Origin: Rhabdophis nuchalis
Taxonomy: Eukaryota > Chordata > Lepidosauria > Squamata > Natricidae
DNA length: 64,000 nt
Direction: 5' to 3'
NCBI GenBank assembly: GCA_039707465.1
Contig: CM077643.1
Span: 42,310,105 to 42,374,104, forward strand
Shown: positions 41,677 through 52,618 of the stretch, piece after piece
How positions within the stretch are numbered: position 1 is the stretch's first letter
Layout of the letters: every line of letters begins with the position of its first letter
Program-made: the position numbers and the translations under genes
Notes under the pieces: model-generated
What the model saw: only the letters and a program-made list of their open reading frames with translations
Told to the model about the DNA's origin: nothing
Database searches by the model: none

Positions 41677-42441
41677 TCAGATAATAAATGTCACTGCAAA
41701 TTTATGTTGGGATATTGGGCACAAGTATATAAATTGCATCATTTGAGTGATTATGACATCACACAAAGCTTATCACTTTGCTTTCTTGCATCCCTTGCAG
41801 CCATCCATTTTTGGTTCCGCTTCTGCTTAATTCTTCTTCCTATGGCATTCGCTTTCTGAGAGATAATATGTTTCAGAGATAGGTTGGCTTCTGGACAGTT
41901 TATGGTTTAACGTCATGCAAACACAGACAATTGTGGTTTATTTAATAAACACTGGTTATGCAAAATACGGCCTAGCAAAATATATATAGACAGTTGGACA
42001 ATATTAAATATCCAAGACTGCAATTAATCTGCAATTAATTTTTATTATTGCTAATTTTACTGCTTTTATTGCAGCAATGTTATGTTCACTTTTGGAAGAT
42101 CTCAAGGACAAGGTTAGGGGTCAATCATCCTGAAGAAAATCTATGTGGTCACTAAGAGTCAACTCTGGCTGGATTTGGAGGTACAGAAAATGTGTGCAAT
42201 GCTGTGAATATCTTATCCTGGTTTCTGAAGGCTGAGAGGGTCTGGATGAAAAACCATAGGCTTCAACTGAAGCCTAATCAGCCTGAGTGGCTCTGGATTT
42301 GGGAGGCCACTGATTTCAGGAAAATGCCAACTTTGGTGCTACTTTGGGCTTAAATTTGGTAGGTCTCAGGAGATGTGCTATCTCTGCCATGGCACCTGTC
42401 TTATGGAACTTTCTTCCCCCTAAAATTAGATTAGCTCTATC
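41677..42441. other. Nothing recognised
   Basis: AT-rich; no identifiable element. Confidence 0.35.
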
Positions 42442-42788
42442 CAGGGTTGGGATTCTACCAGTTCAGACCAGTTCAGGCAAACCAGCAGCTCTGACCATCA
42501 CCTGAAAGCGAATGGGTTCACTCCAATTTTGAAGTGGGCCCACCTGCCTGCCCCTGTGCTATACTCACCTATATTTTCTTTTCTGAATCCCAGCTGATCG
42601 GCGCAGCAGAGTGGATTGTTGCATCTCAGCTGTTTTCCTTGCCAGCATTAATGCAAAAGGTGAGTTTTTTTGTAAACTGTGCATGCACACGCAGCGTGCA
42701 TCAGGTGCGTGCATGAGTAAAGCAATCAGGCAGGTGCAAAGCACACTCTCATTGAACCGGTTGTTAAACTGGTAGGATCCCACCCCTG
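42442..42788. mobile_element. hAT-type non-autonomous transposon (347 bp)
   Basis: 20-bp terminal inverted repeats CAGGGTTGGGATTCTACCAG and CTGGTAGGATCCCACCCCTG. Flanks GCTCTATC and TCTGTATC agree at 6/8. Same subfamily as 42909, 49833 and 51150. Confidence 0.85.
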
Positions 42789-42908
42789 TCTGTATCCCCT
42801 TTAATATTAATATAAGGCCCTCAAGACCTAGTTTTGTTATCAGGTCTGGAGAGCCCAGGGAACCTGGAACAGTACAGTTTAATCCACATGTTACCAAAGG
42901 TCTATCAC

Positions 42909-43059
42909 CAGTGATGGGATTCACTTACCTTAGCTACTGGTTCATAAATATTAGCACACAGAAGGTCACACATTATGTTGGGGCAGGTGGCCAGAACCTC
43001 CAGGAGCCACCACTACCAGTTCTCCCAAACCAGTAAGAACCGGCTGAATACCACCTCTG
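42909..43059. mobile_element. hAT-type MITE (151 bp)
   Basis: CAGTGATGGGATTCAC to GCTGAATACCACCTCTG. Flanks TCTATCAC (42901-42908) and TTTATAAC (43060-43067) match 6/8. Confidence 0.8.
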
Positions 43060-43084
43060 TTTATAACCCAATTTAAAATATTTA

Positions 43085-43233
43085 CTTTCAATGTGATTAT
43101 ATATATATATATTTATATTGGCGGAGTAGGGGGAGGTATATGTGTTTTATCCATTCGTTGCGCACAGCCCAGAGTCACCTTCAGTGAGATGGGTGGCTAT
43201 ATAAATTTGATTAATTATTAAATAAATACATTG
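43085..43233 (+). mobile_element. L2-like LINE 3' end
   Basis: 'cagcccagagtcaccttcag', 'gatgggtggctatataaatt' and the (AAAT)n tail. Preceded by a short (AT)n at 43098-43111. Confidence 0.6.
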
Positions 43234-44225
43234 AGCTGATCTATGATAGCTTGTTCGTACTTTGACAGGTTTAATTAATTAGGCTGCTATTATCAGGTGA
43301 CAAGCATGCCTGTGCAAACATCTCAGCCTTCCTATTGGCCAGCTTCCCTTACAGAGCGATAGTACAATTGCCTGATGATTAAAAACCATTGAAACACGTC
43401 ACCCAAAATACATAAGCTGACACTTTCATGCTGCAGTTTTAGAAGCAAGGAATTAGAAGGGTTCCAGAAGCCAGCATAATCCAAGTTGTAGTGATAGGCT
43501 GCTCCTCTTTCAGCAGCCCACAGCTCAACTGGTACAATCCCGAACACTACAAAGCAGATCTATCACAGTCTAGGAACTGCCAAGCAAATACCTCCAGATG
43601 ATTTGCGCAAGTGAAAACTTTGACATTCTGCTAATACATAATGCATTTTTTTTCCTCCTGCTATGGCTGTTTGACAGTAATGGAATAGTCCCAGGTTTTG
43701 TTGGTGGATAATCACTTGAGCAGCCACATAATGAACATTTCTGGCCCTACATGCACGCACGGCCGGTCTGCTTAACACCCGGACGGCTTTGCTTTCGCTC
43801 CATCCAGCAGCCTCTAAGCGGGGCTCGGATAATCAATTTGTGACAAAGTTTTGTTCTGCCCAACACTCTAATTTATGTTGCCAGCTTGAAGATTCCTAGT
43901 CATTAATCATATATTTGGTGCTTTGTGTGGCTTTCGTATTTAACAGCTGAAGAAGTGGGGGAGAGGCAGTTTGCATCTCAGAGCACAATCTACGAGAGCT
44001 GACTTCAATTCTATCTCAGCTAGAAGGAACGAAGAATCCTGGCTGGGTACATCATCGGTTTTCTTAGGAAATGAAACAGGGAGAAAGAGATAGATAAAGC
44101 GCTAGTAAGAAGTGTAAGTTGTTTAAAATAATCAGACTGCCAGATCAAGATAAATAGGATGTCAGACAAATCTTGTTTTGCCAGCCTGCTTCCCATAATA
44201 CTTCACATGGGAAAAGTGACAATCA
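43234..44225. other. Nothing recognised
   Basis: About 1 kb without an identifiable element. Short open frames have no recognisable domains. Confidence 0.35.
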
Positions 44226-44398
44226 GCCTTAGAGTATAGAGGTTAAAGGCACAAGGGTAGGAACCAGGAAACTGTGAGTTCTAGTTCTGCCTTCAGCATG
44301 AAGCTAACTGGGTGACATTGGACCAGTCACTGTCTCTCAGCCCTAGGAAAAAGGCAATGGTGAACTACTTCTGAAAAATATTGCCAGGAGCCAAAATT
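44226..44398 (+). mobile_element. tRNA SINE of the third family
   Basis: 'gaggttaaaggcacaagggt', 'accaggaaactgtgagttct' and 'tggaccagtcactgtctctc'. Truncated at the 3' side. Confidence 0.7.
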
Positions 44399-44606
44399 GA
44401 TTTAAACCACAATCAATGAATGAAAAAGCAGGGCTTTGATAGCTAGACTGCATAAATCTGGATCACCACTTGATGGCAGCCAATAATGATAATTGTCCAT
44501 ACTTCTTGCTGCCTTTTTGTGGTCATTAAGCTGTTTGCAGCCCAGTCTTTGTACCCGTATCTTAAAATGAAGACTTTTGTACCTACCATAAGCTAGTTTT
44601 GCATTC

Positions 44607-44721
44607 TGCCTAGTACTGTTTCTCAGCCTTGACAATTTTAAGATGTATGGACTTCGACTCCCAGAATTCTAGTAGTTGAATGCCACTCATCTTAAAGTTG
44701 CCAAGATTGTGAAACACTGCC
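44607..44721. mobile_element. Palindromic hAT-type MITE, copy 4
   Basis: Halves 'ctgtttctcagccttgacaa' and 'ttgccaagattgtgaaacac' with the shared centre 'tcccagaattct'. Shortened and diverged; the target duplication is weak. Confidence 0.8.
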
Positions 44722-45084
44722 CTAGATGGTGTTATATCACCCTGAACGCACACCTGTATGTACATAAAAGTTTGAGTACTGGTGAAGAAACGGCTTGAGA
44801 ATTCCAATGCCATATTATTTACTTCATCCTATCCAAGATATGATCTATTTTGCACACTTAGCTTCAATAATTAATATTGGAGTTCAGATTATTACAATTC
44901 AGACAAATTATGTGAAGACTAAACTCTTTAAGGAAGGCTCCAGTGCTAGCAGAAAATATATCTATGTGGTCATTAAGAATTAACAATGATTTGACAGCAC
45001 ACAATCGATCGGTCAATCCATGTTGGAAAATCAAGCAGATTCAGAACACTGAAATTGCCCTTTCAAAGCAGCATGAAAAGTACT

Positions 45085-45088
<4 letters not shown>

Positions 45089-45128
<40 letters not shown>
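45089..45128. repeat. (TG)n microsatellite
   Basis: About 19 dinucleotide units. Confidence 0.95.
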
Positions 45129-45248
45129 CTATGACCACTAATAGCCTGCCTTCAGTATCTTTTTTCCTACACTTCCAAGGAGGTGGAAAGCCAAGGCGGG
45201 ACTAGACATAACATAAAGTGTGACCTTTTGGCAAACTGAAATCCTGGG

Positions 45249-45373
45249 GATCATGGTGGTACAGTGGTTAGAATGCAGTATTGCAGGCTAACTCTGCACA
45301 CAGCCAGGAATTCGATCCTGACCAACTCAAGGTTGCCTCAGATTTCCATCCTTCCGTGATCAGTGAAATGGGG
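45249..45373 (+). mobile_element. L2/MIR-tailed SINE, 3'-truncated
   Basis: Head 'atggtggtacagtggttaga', then 'gattccatccttccg'-like body ending at 'agtgaaatggggac'. The L2-like tail is missing. Confidence 0.75.
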
Positions 45374-45506
45374 ACTTTTTAATATAAAGATACGCATTCC
45401 CTTGAGATGGGCGATATTTATTAAGGGTTTCATGCCAACTGATAACTGAGGCTGAAGCAAACAGTAGGTGGCAAAAATCACCTGGTAATCCCTTTTCCTC
45501 CTTCTT

Positions 45507-46438
45507 TGATATTGAAAAAGTTTTATTGGTTTTTACAATTTTTTCCATCGCGTAGGGTAAGGGATACAAAATAAATTTTGAGAACTTTCGCGTCGGAGTC
45601 ATTGGCCCTTCCAGGGCTTCATAATAAATCGTTAAAGAAAAACATTTTTCATAAATACTACGAGGTGAAAACAAGTACATACTTCTAAATTCTCAATTCT
45701 ATGCTGTCATCCGTTTGCAAAAATCCAGATACAGATGTTATACAATATTAATCAAAAGTCAAAGCAAAGTTATTTTTTTTTTGATCTAAGTCTCTTGGCA
45801 ATTGTGTCTTCTGTCTCTCCCTCCAGGCCCCCAGCGGGCGGGGCCGTGGCCCCCCCTGCCCCCCCTGGATCTTCCCCCAGGACTGAGGAATGTTTTTTAA
45901 GAAAGGCTTCCGCCTCAGCAATTGTTTTAATCCTTATTCTTCCTCCTTCCCAGAACACCAACATTCCTTCAGGCATCGCCCACTTGAACCAAATCCCGTG
46001 GTCATACAATTTTTTGGATAAGAAGGAAAATTTCCTTCTCATCTCTCTAATTTTTTTAGGGATCTGCTTCAAGATAGCGACTACTTTTTGCTGGTAAATT
46101 AACGGACCATCTCTCTGCGCCTTCAAAATTCCCTCCCTGGTTGACCTCCTAACAAATTTAATATGTATCTCTCTGGGTACCTCATTTATCCTGGCATATG
46201 CAGAGTTTATTCTGTAGACTAGGTCAATGTCCCCCCTGATCTCATCTTTGGGTTTATTTAAATAATCTGCTAAAATTGTGCTCATGAGTTCAGGAAGACA
46301 TTCACCAGACTCTTCAGAAATGTTCTGAAATCTTAAAAAATATAACATCCTTTCAAAATCCATCCTAGACATATGCCCATTTAATTCTCCAATCTCACTA
46401 TTAACATTTTTAAGCTCTCCCTTTGCCCCAGCCAGCCC
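45507..46438 (-). mobile_element. ORF1-only L1-derived retroposon, copy B (5'-truncated)
   Basis: A perfect 17-bp target duplication CCCTTTTCCTCCTTCTT (45490-45506 and 46439-46455) brackets the copy. On the minus strand it begins within ORF1, keeps the rest of ORF1 open, then has a 263-bp 3'UTR aligning along its whole length with that of copy A ('gagaattgagaatt'-type and 'accaataaaactttttcaat' blocks). No ORF2 lies between. It is therefore a second, independent insertion from a source RNA of the same ORF1-only design. Confidence 0.88.
45770..46372 (-). CDS. L1 ORF1p-like protein, truncated at the N-terminus
   Basis: About 200 codons from an internal Met; the open frame extends upstream to the truncation point near 46438 without a stop. 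Contains the end of the coiled coil, the RRM-like domain ('LYFLRFQNISEESGECLPEL', 'REIHIKFVRRSTREGILK') and the C-terminal domain ('VVAILKQIPKKIREMRRKF', 'GIWFKWAMPEGMLVFWEGG'), ending 'AKRLRSKKK'. It is closely similar to 21603-22451. In the 16 codons for 'RINSAYARINEVPREI' the two copies have six synonymous and no amino-acid differences. Without its N-terminus and 5'UTR this copy is probably not expressed. Confidence 0.88.
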   Translation of the reverse strand: MSRMDFERMLYFLRFQNISEESGECLPELMSTILADYLNKPKDEIRGDIDLVYRINSAYARINEVPREIHIKFVRRSTREGILKAQRDGPLIYQQKVVAILKQIPKKIREMRRKFSFLSKKLYDHGIWFKWAMPEGMLVFWEGGRIRIKTIAEAEAFLKKHSSVLGEDPGGAGGATAPPAGGLEGETEDTIAKRLRSKKK

Positions 46439-46455
46439 CCCTTTTCCTCCTTCTT

Positions 46456-46930
46456 GACATCCCTTTGTTTTTTTCCTTATGGTTCCCCTTTTCTATTTTC
46501 TTCCTTTCTCCTTCCAGAATTCTTTTCTCCATAACCTCCTTATCTAGCCTTTTCCACATAAAGGCACAGCTCACTGTAATAAAGGGCTCTGTATTGATTG
46601 ATTTGAAATGCAAATGTCTCCAAGGTCCATATATAACCCTAGGGCCACTGGTTATCCACCATTGCATGACTGGATATAGATTATAAAGACAGTCTATCAT
46701 TCCAGTTATTTACATAACTTAATGTTTGTATCCATGGGAATCCATGTAACAATATAGATATTGTTGGGATCACAACTCCTGCATTATACAGTTTCCAAAA
46801 TTGGCCTCTTGGATTTCTTAGATCAATGGACCTGCTTTAGTGTATTTGTTAGCATTATTCTATTTTCTCCCCCCCCCCCTTTATCTGCTCCATAAATATA
46901 TAGCAAATCAAGATTCTATGCTAATGGATA
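46456..46930. other. Pre-insertion locus, unidentified
   Basis: The minus strand has an open frame from 46700 down to the insertion ('LYNLYPVMQWWITSGPRVIY', 'EPFITVSCAFMWKRLDKEV'). I do not recognise it, and it is not part of the L1 copy because it lies outside the target duplication. C-run at 46869-46879. Confidence 0.25.
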
Positions 46931-46934
46931 TATA

Positions 46935-47230
46935 AAAGGTAAAGGTTCCCCTCACACATAGTATGTGCTAGTCATTCCCAACTCTAGGGGTGATGCTCAT
47001 CTCTGTTTCAAAGCTGAAGAGCCAGCGCTGTCCTAAGATGTCTCCGTGGTCATGTGGCTGGCATGACTCAACGCCAAAGGTGCATAGAACGTTGTTACCT
47101 TCCCACCAAAGGTGGTCCCTATTTTTCTACTTGCATTTTTATGTGCTTTTGAACTGCTAGTTTGGCAGAAGCTGGGAGAAATAATGGGAGCTCACTCCAT
47201 TACGCAGCATTACGGATTCGAACCACTGAA
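46935..47230 (-). mobile_element. Sauria-type SINE
   Basis: Tail 'aaaggtaaaggttcccctca' on the left, body 'caccaaaggtggtccctat', ending within the head ('gcattacggattcgaaccac'). Confidence 0.88.
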
Positions 47231-47254
47231 CTGATTCGAACAATCTCATCATCT

Positions 47255-47405
47255 TGGATGGATGGATGGATGGATGGATGGATAGATATAGATATAGATA
47301 TAGATATAGATATAGATATAGATATAGATATAGATATAGATATAGATATAGATATAGATATAGATATAGATATAGATATAGATATAGATATAGATATAGA
47401 TATAG
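47255..47405. repeat. (GGAT)n and (GATATA)n microsatellite
   Basis: About six GGAT units, then about 20 nearly perfect GATATA units. Tyr/Leu, Ile/Asp and Ile/Ser repeats in the frames are artefacts. Confidence 0.97.
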
Positions 47406-48540
47406 ACACACACACAAAATCAACTAGGAAGAATCAGTTTGATCATAGCCTGTTATGATGCACCTGAAAGAAATGCGATGACTAGGAAGAGATAAATGAA
47501 AAGGGAATAGGGGAACATTGTGCTTGTTTCCAAGTCTGAAGATTTTAATTAGATCTCATTATTTCTTCTTTAAAAATTTCTATATCATTTCTTTAGTAAC
47601 TTTGACATCTCTTGAAGCCTATAAATGAATGTTTTAATTAACAGTGCTTAATGAGGAGAGGAACTAGTGACCCAACACCACTCTCATATCTTGTAAATAC
47701 TTATAGCATCTGCCACCTCAACATATATAATCATGTCTCAAAATAACACAGTAAATTAATCAAATAAAACTTTATCTTGTAAAGATTATGCTTTTTTTCC
47801 TCTCATATTTATCTTTTTATTTCCTAAGATTTAATGTTTAAAATAATTGTGGAAACTTTCCCCAGAGTATAACCTATTTACTTATCAACCTATAGGAATG
47901 AGAAAATAATATATGTATGTATGTATGTATATTAAATTTACTTGCATAGAATGTTATATGTTGATATCTTACTTTCCTTTTATTTACTTTATTTATTGAA
48001 AAGATTTGTATGACTGACCATGTTAAGCAATTCTGGACAGATCCAATCTGGGTCGATCACCTGAACCACAGGTTTAATCTTCTAGGATTTTGGACTCATG
48101 CTTGAACTTCTGTCCAGCAGAATGTGTGCTTTGGACTATTCTATGTGTAGTATTTCTGTGGTTTCCTTGTACTGCCAAGTCCTCGGCTCCTAAGTACTTG
48201 ATAAGCTGGTAGTAAATCAGCAGTCCTGTTGACTAACAAGGGACCCGTTTCAAGGCTTCAATCATTTCCCTGGATATTTTTGTTCGTGCTCAGCCAACAA
48301 TCTTAGAAGCTGCAAAACTGAATGTATGTCCTTGTCCATTCAATTCTGGGTGGTTTACTTCCTTAACAGAAAAAAGAGAACAAACATAGTAAGAAACCAA
48401 ATACAGATAATGTACTGCAAAATAAAATAGTTTGGATAGTTAAAAAGATAAAATACAACTCATAGAAGAAAAGACTATTTCGATACTTAAGGTGGGTTTG
48501 TGAGTGGGAACCATAAAGAAAAAATATGAAAAATAGAATA
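47406..48540. other. Nothing recognised; short (TATG)n
   Basis: (TATG)5 at 47911-47930. No other identifiable element. Confidence 0.4.
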
Positions 48541-48548
48541 GATATTAG

Positions 48549-48835
48549 AGGTCCTGGGGGGGGGGGGGGACAACAATTTATTTTAAACAGCAGGACAAAA
48601 CTAATCAAGAAGAGAAGCATCCTGGAATTAAGGAGAAACTTCCTAACAGTGCAAACAACTAACCAGTGGAACAGTTTGCCTTCAGAAATCATGGATGTTT
48701 CATCACTAAAGGTTTGTAAGAAGAGACCAGAAAGCCACTTGTCTGAAATGTTATATGTTCTCCTGCTTGATCAAGGGGCTGGACTAGAAGACCTCCAAGG
48801 TCCCTTTCAGTTCTATTATATTCTGTTCTAATTCT
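48549..48835 (+). pseudogene. CR1 LINE 3' end
   Basis: After a poly-G run (48556-48569), the ORF2 terminus reads 'LIKKRSILELRRNFLTVQTT', 'WNSLPSEIMDVSSLKVCKKR', then the 3' box 'ggactagaagacctccaagg' and 'attatattctgttcta'. Confidence 0.87.
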
Positions 48836-49010
48836 AATAATGGCTAAAATGAGTAGTAGGAAATAACATTTTGTTATGGCAATCATTTAGTGATGACGAA
48901 GAGCTTTATTAGAAATACACTCCAAAAAAAGTCAGGTGAGAGGTTGTTAAGATAGGATCATACAGAAATAGGATTACGTAATGATTGATTAATGGTATCT
49001 TGATGTAGAG

Positions 49011-49327
49011 TGTTGAGGTCCTCGACTTGCGACCGGTCCTCGACTTACAACCGGCCGCAAGTCTTCGACCTCCACCTTGTAGGCTAGGCAACAGCCAGTC
49101 GCGTCTGATTGGCTAAGACGAGACTGGCTGGGTTTTGGTTACCAGGCTGCCTGACTGGTTCCCCGCTTGACAGCTCTTGTATAAATAGCTGTCAAGCGGG
49201 GAAGCCCCTGCCTACCGCACCTTTTAACTTGCTTTTACTGTTTGAAAGTTCTGGTTGTATTTAGCCAATAAACGGCTTTGTTGAACCTACCTGAGTCGGA
49301 CTCCCTCTCTTCCCTTAAACTACAACA
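49011..49327 (+). repeat. Solo LTR of a related Ty3/gypsy family
   Basis: 317 bp, TGTTGAGGTC ... CTACAACA, flanked by TAGAG (49006-49010 and 49328-49332), a 5-bp duplication. Shares with the 13-18 kb element the 'gcgtctgattggctaagacg' block, the TATA/hairpin arrangement, AATAAACG and 'cctgagtcggactcc'. TATA is in the loop of a 17-bp perfect inverted repeat (49159-49175 and 49187-49203). It arose by recombination between two LTRs. Confidence 0.92.
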
Positions 49328-49832
49328 TAGAGGTCCACCGAGAAGACTTTGGAGAAGAAACTAAACCTGGGAAGAAAGGAAGGGAAGGAGACATTAGAAA
49401 GAAACTTAAAAGAATTAACTCATCTTAACTCTCAGGAAGGAATGAAGGACACAGACTTTTAATATTCTGTTATTTTAACTCTGTCTCAATAAAGCAGAGT
49501 CCAAGCGTTCTTGAGGAATCTGTTTCTTGGCTTGACATACCTTGACAGGGCTGACCCCTGAAACTTTGGTGCTGATTTGGACTCCCAAAAATACTAATAA
49601 TCCAAAAGTATGACAAACCAAAGGTGGGGATGCAATACCGCCTCTTATGCTCTCATAATTGATGTCTATCCACAAAGACATGATTTTTTTTTGGCCATTA
49701 CACTGAAGTATCACATCACTCCAAGAATCATTTATGAGCTTCTGAAGAAATTCTATTTTGGACAGGTTCATATAACATGTTATCATTTGTCAAGAAGCAA
49801 GGTCTTACCTGTGGCCAACAATAACTACAGGG
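49328..49832. other. Unassigned; possible LTR-like end
   Basis: 49470-49560 has 'tctcaataaagcagagtcca' and 'tgtttcttggcttgaca', which resembles an R-U5 boundary of a retroviral LTR, but no start or duplication was found. Confidence 0.3.
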
Positions 49833-50107
49833 CAGAGGTGGTATTCAGCCGGTTAGGACCAGTTCAGGTGAACTGGTAGCTCCAATGATCTGTTGGCCCC
49901 ACCCACCTGCACCCGCCTTATCCTGTCCTTTATTTCCTGCTTTCTAGCTCATCTCAATCGCACGGCACAGCTGATTTCTTCCCCCTTGCTGTCCTACTTA
50001 TCACTGCTGACTTGAAAGGTAAGCAGCTCCATTTTAAGCGCTGTGCACAAGCACCTTAGGCACACTCTCACCGAATCAGTTGTTAAACTGGCAGCATCCC
50101 ATCATTG
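49833..50107. mobile_element. hAT-type non-autonomous transposon (275 bp)
   Basis: CAGAGGTGGTATTCAGCCGG to CTGGCAGCATCCCATCATTG. Flanks CTACAGGG and CTATAGGG match 7/8. Confidence 0.85.
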
Positions 50108-51149
50108 CTATAGGGGCTTGAAAGAGCCAAGAGGATGATCATGGAAGTCTTTTGTACACTCAACAGTATTGCATACAAATAGCAAGTAGTGGGAATTCAA
50201 TTATAATGCCATACTCATCATCTTGCTTGCTTGCTGTGACCTCTCTTTCATAAGGCCCTATCTATGACAGCCTCATAGCTCTCAAAGTCTGTTGAAGAGC
50301 ACTTTCTCCATAAAACTCCTGTTTTTCCTGCAAACCATTCTTTTTTCAGGGGGCATTAGAGTTTTGATGCATGTTTGCCTATATAAATCTATGATATGTA
50401 GGAAAAGGTTATGCTTTATTGGATGCCACATACTATATCTAGTTTGTAAAATAGTTTGAGTGTCTATAATTAGTGACTTAAAACTCTTTGAAATACATTT
50501 ATTAAAGGCCTGTTTTCTGATTCTACTTTACTGGGTCAGTTTTGTTTCCTCTTATTTTACATATCGTTCTGAGTTGCTTTTCTTTCAAGGTTGCTGTCAT
50601 TGTGTTCTTTGTTCTTGAAACTCGGAGGTTACATTCAACCAGGATGCCTACCTGAATTATTACAGGATGAATCTGCATTTTCCTTGTCTAGGGAAAAAGA
50701 AAGGAAAGGCAGAACTGCTAACTAAGGATAGGGGAGAGCATCAATCACCGTCTGCTGGAAGGATTAAAAAAAAACCAGAAAATGTTTTAGGTCACCAAGT
50801 ATGCATTGCCAAGAACAGGAATTCAACAATCTTTCCCCATGGAATGAGGGAATCAGTTACCATAGAATAGTTCAAAGCACACAGAAAGAGGAGTTCCCTG
50901 AGGATGGGGTCTAGTACGAGTCTGAAAACTCAGAAGGATAAAACTCTGGTCCCAATGACTGACACAGATTCCATCCTGTGACATTATCCTGAGACACATA
51001 TATTTGCCTTGATTTGTGGAATCAGTTATCAGGTGATGAGTTTGAGTACCAATATTTTAAGGCAATAAAATGCCTTTAAATCACCTGCCTGGTGATGTAA
51101 GAATGCTGGGTGAATAAGAATGCTGATCTGCAAAAATCAGGATTTGGCT
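50108..51149. other. Nothing recognised
   Basis: About 1 kb of unique-looking sequence. Confidence 0.35.
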
Positions 51150-51518
51150 CAGTGATGAAATTCCATTTTTTTACTACCAATTTTTGGGGCGTGGCTTGGT
51201 GGGTGTGGCAGGGAAAGGATACTGCAAAATCTCCATTCCCTCCCAACTCCAGGGGAAAGGATACTGCAAAATCTCCATTCCCACTCTACACCTGGGGGAA
51301 GGATATTGCAAAAAACCCATTCCCTCCCCACTCCTGGGGGAAGAATATTGCAAAAAACCCGTTCCCTCCCCACTCCTGGGGGAAGGATACTGCAAAATCT
51401 CCATTCCCACCCCACTCTGAGGCCAGCCAGATGTTGTATTTGCTGGGTCTCTGAACTACTCAAAATTTCCACTACCGGTTCTCCAGGACCTGTCAGAACC
51501 TGCTGAATTTCACCCCTG
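51150..51518. mobile_element. hAT-type MITE with five 42-bp tandem units
   Basis: Perfect 8-bp duplication ATTTGGCT (51142-51149 and 51519-51526). Ends CAGTGATGAAATTCC and GAATTTCACCCCTG. The interior (about 51211-51420) is five ~42-bp units starting 'ggggaaggatactgcaaaat'. As 42 bp is 14 codons, several frames stay open on both strands; none is a gene. Confidence 0.92.
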
Positions 51519-51526
51519 ATTTGGCT

Positions 51527-52055
51527 ACTCATTAATAAAAATAGGCTACTATTCAATTATAGAAAAATGGATTGGATTTAATGACTGCAGACAAGTTTGT
51601 GGGAGAAGCTAAAAACAAATGTGAAGCTTCTTTCTCTAAACCAATCATCTTCCATAGTGTGTGGGAAAAGAAAAATGGAATTGCAGTTCCCCTTGGGCCT
51701 GCCAGAAGTATCTCCTTTAGAGGGTGGACAGATAATGGAGACACATGATGGCTGTTGTGAAATATGAACATAAGCAGCAAATAAAAAAAACGCTAGACCA
51801 GTCGTTTGTGTAACAAAGAAGAAATTCAGAATCTCAAGAAGCAGAAGTTAGCTAAAGACTGATATTTTACTAGAAATATACAAATCATATGAAATAGCTT
51901 TTGGGGGGAAATGTTGTCATGAATGAAACCCACTTCTCAAGGCATTAAAGCAGCTGCATCCTCTGGAATCATCAATACAGATGCTCTGAAAGCTTTTCCT
52001 AGTTGTCTCAGTGTGTAAGTATGTATGTAGGTATGTATATAGGTATGTATGTAGG
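51527..52055. other. Nothing recognised; GTAT/TATG repeat at right end
   Basis: 52013-52055 is an imperfect (GTAT)n tract just before a SINE. The rest is unassigned. Confidence 0.45.
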
Positions 52056-52405
52056 TAGCTAGGGACACAGTGGCTCAGTGGCTAAGATGCTGAGCTTGTC
52101 AATCAGAATGGCCGTCAGTTCATCAATTCGAATCCCTAGTACCACATAACAGAGTGAGCTCCCGTTACTTGTCCCAGCTTCCATCAACTTAGCAGTTTGA
52201 AAGCAGGTAAAAATAGGGACCACTTTTGGTGGGAAGGTAACAGCGTTCTGTGCACCTTCAGTGTTTAGTCATGCTGGCCACATGACCACAGAGACATCTT
52301 TGGACAGTGCTGGTTCTTTGGCTTAGAAATGGAGATGAGCACCGCCCCTAGAGTTGGGAATGACTAGCACAGAGGTGTGAGGGGAACCTTTACATTTTAC
52401 CTTAT
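52056..52405 (+). mobile_element. Sauria-type SINE, full length
   Basis: Head 'acacagtggctcagtggcta' with 'caattcgaatccctag', body 'ggaccacttttggtgggaag', tail 'actagcacagaggtgtgagg' and 'aacctttacattttacc'. Confidence 0.9.
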
Positions 52406-52618
52406 TATGTATGCATGCTTCACTTCTCTGGCAATTTTAAAAAAGTGAGGAGGGATGTGGTGGTGCAGTATCTCATTGACACTGGGATTAACTTCCAGAA
52501 ATGATCAGCACTCCAACATTTAGAGATCAGTTCAATAACATGAAGGTAAATCCCGTTGCTCACTTCCAAGAACCTTCCCACTCAGCAGTTCAAAAATATG
52601 CAATAGTGCAAGTAGATG

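Noticed and set aside
47157..47458. Tyr/Leu, Ile/Asp and Ile/Ser repeat frames
   Set aside because: They are produced by the (GATATA)n array in three frames.
51149..51556. Repeat protein of 14-residue units
   Set aside because: 42-bp tandem units inside a hAT MITE keep several frames open on both strands.
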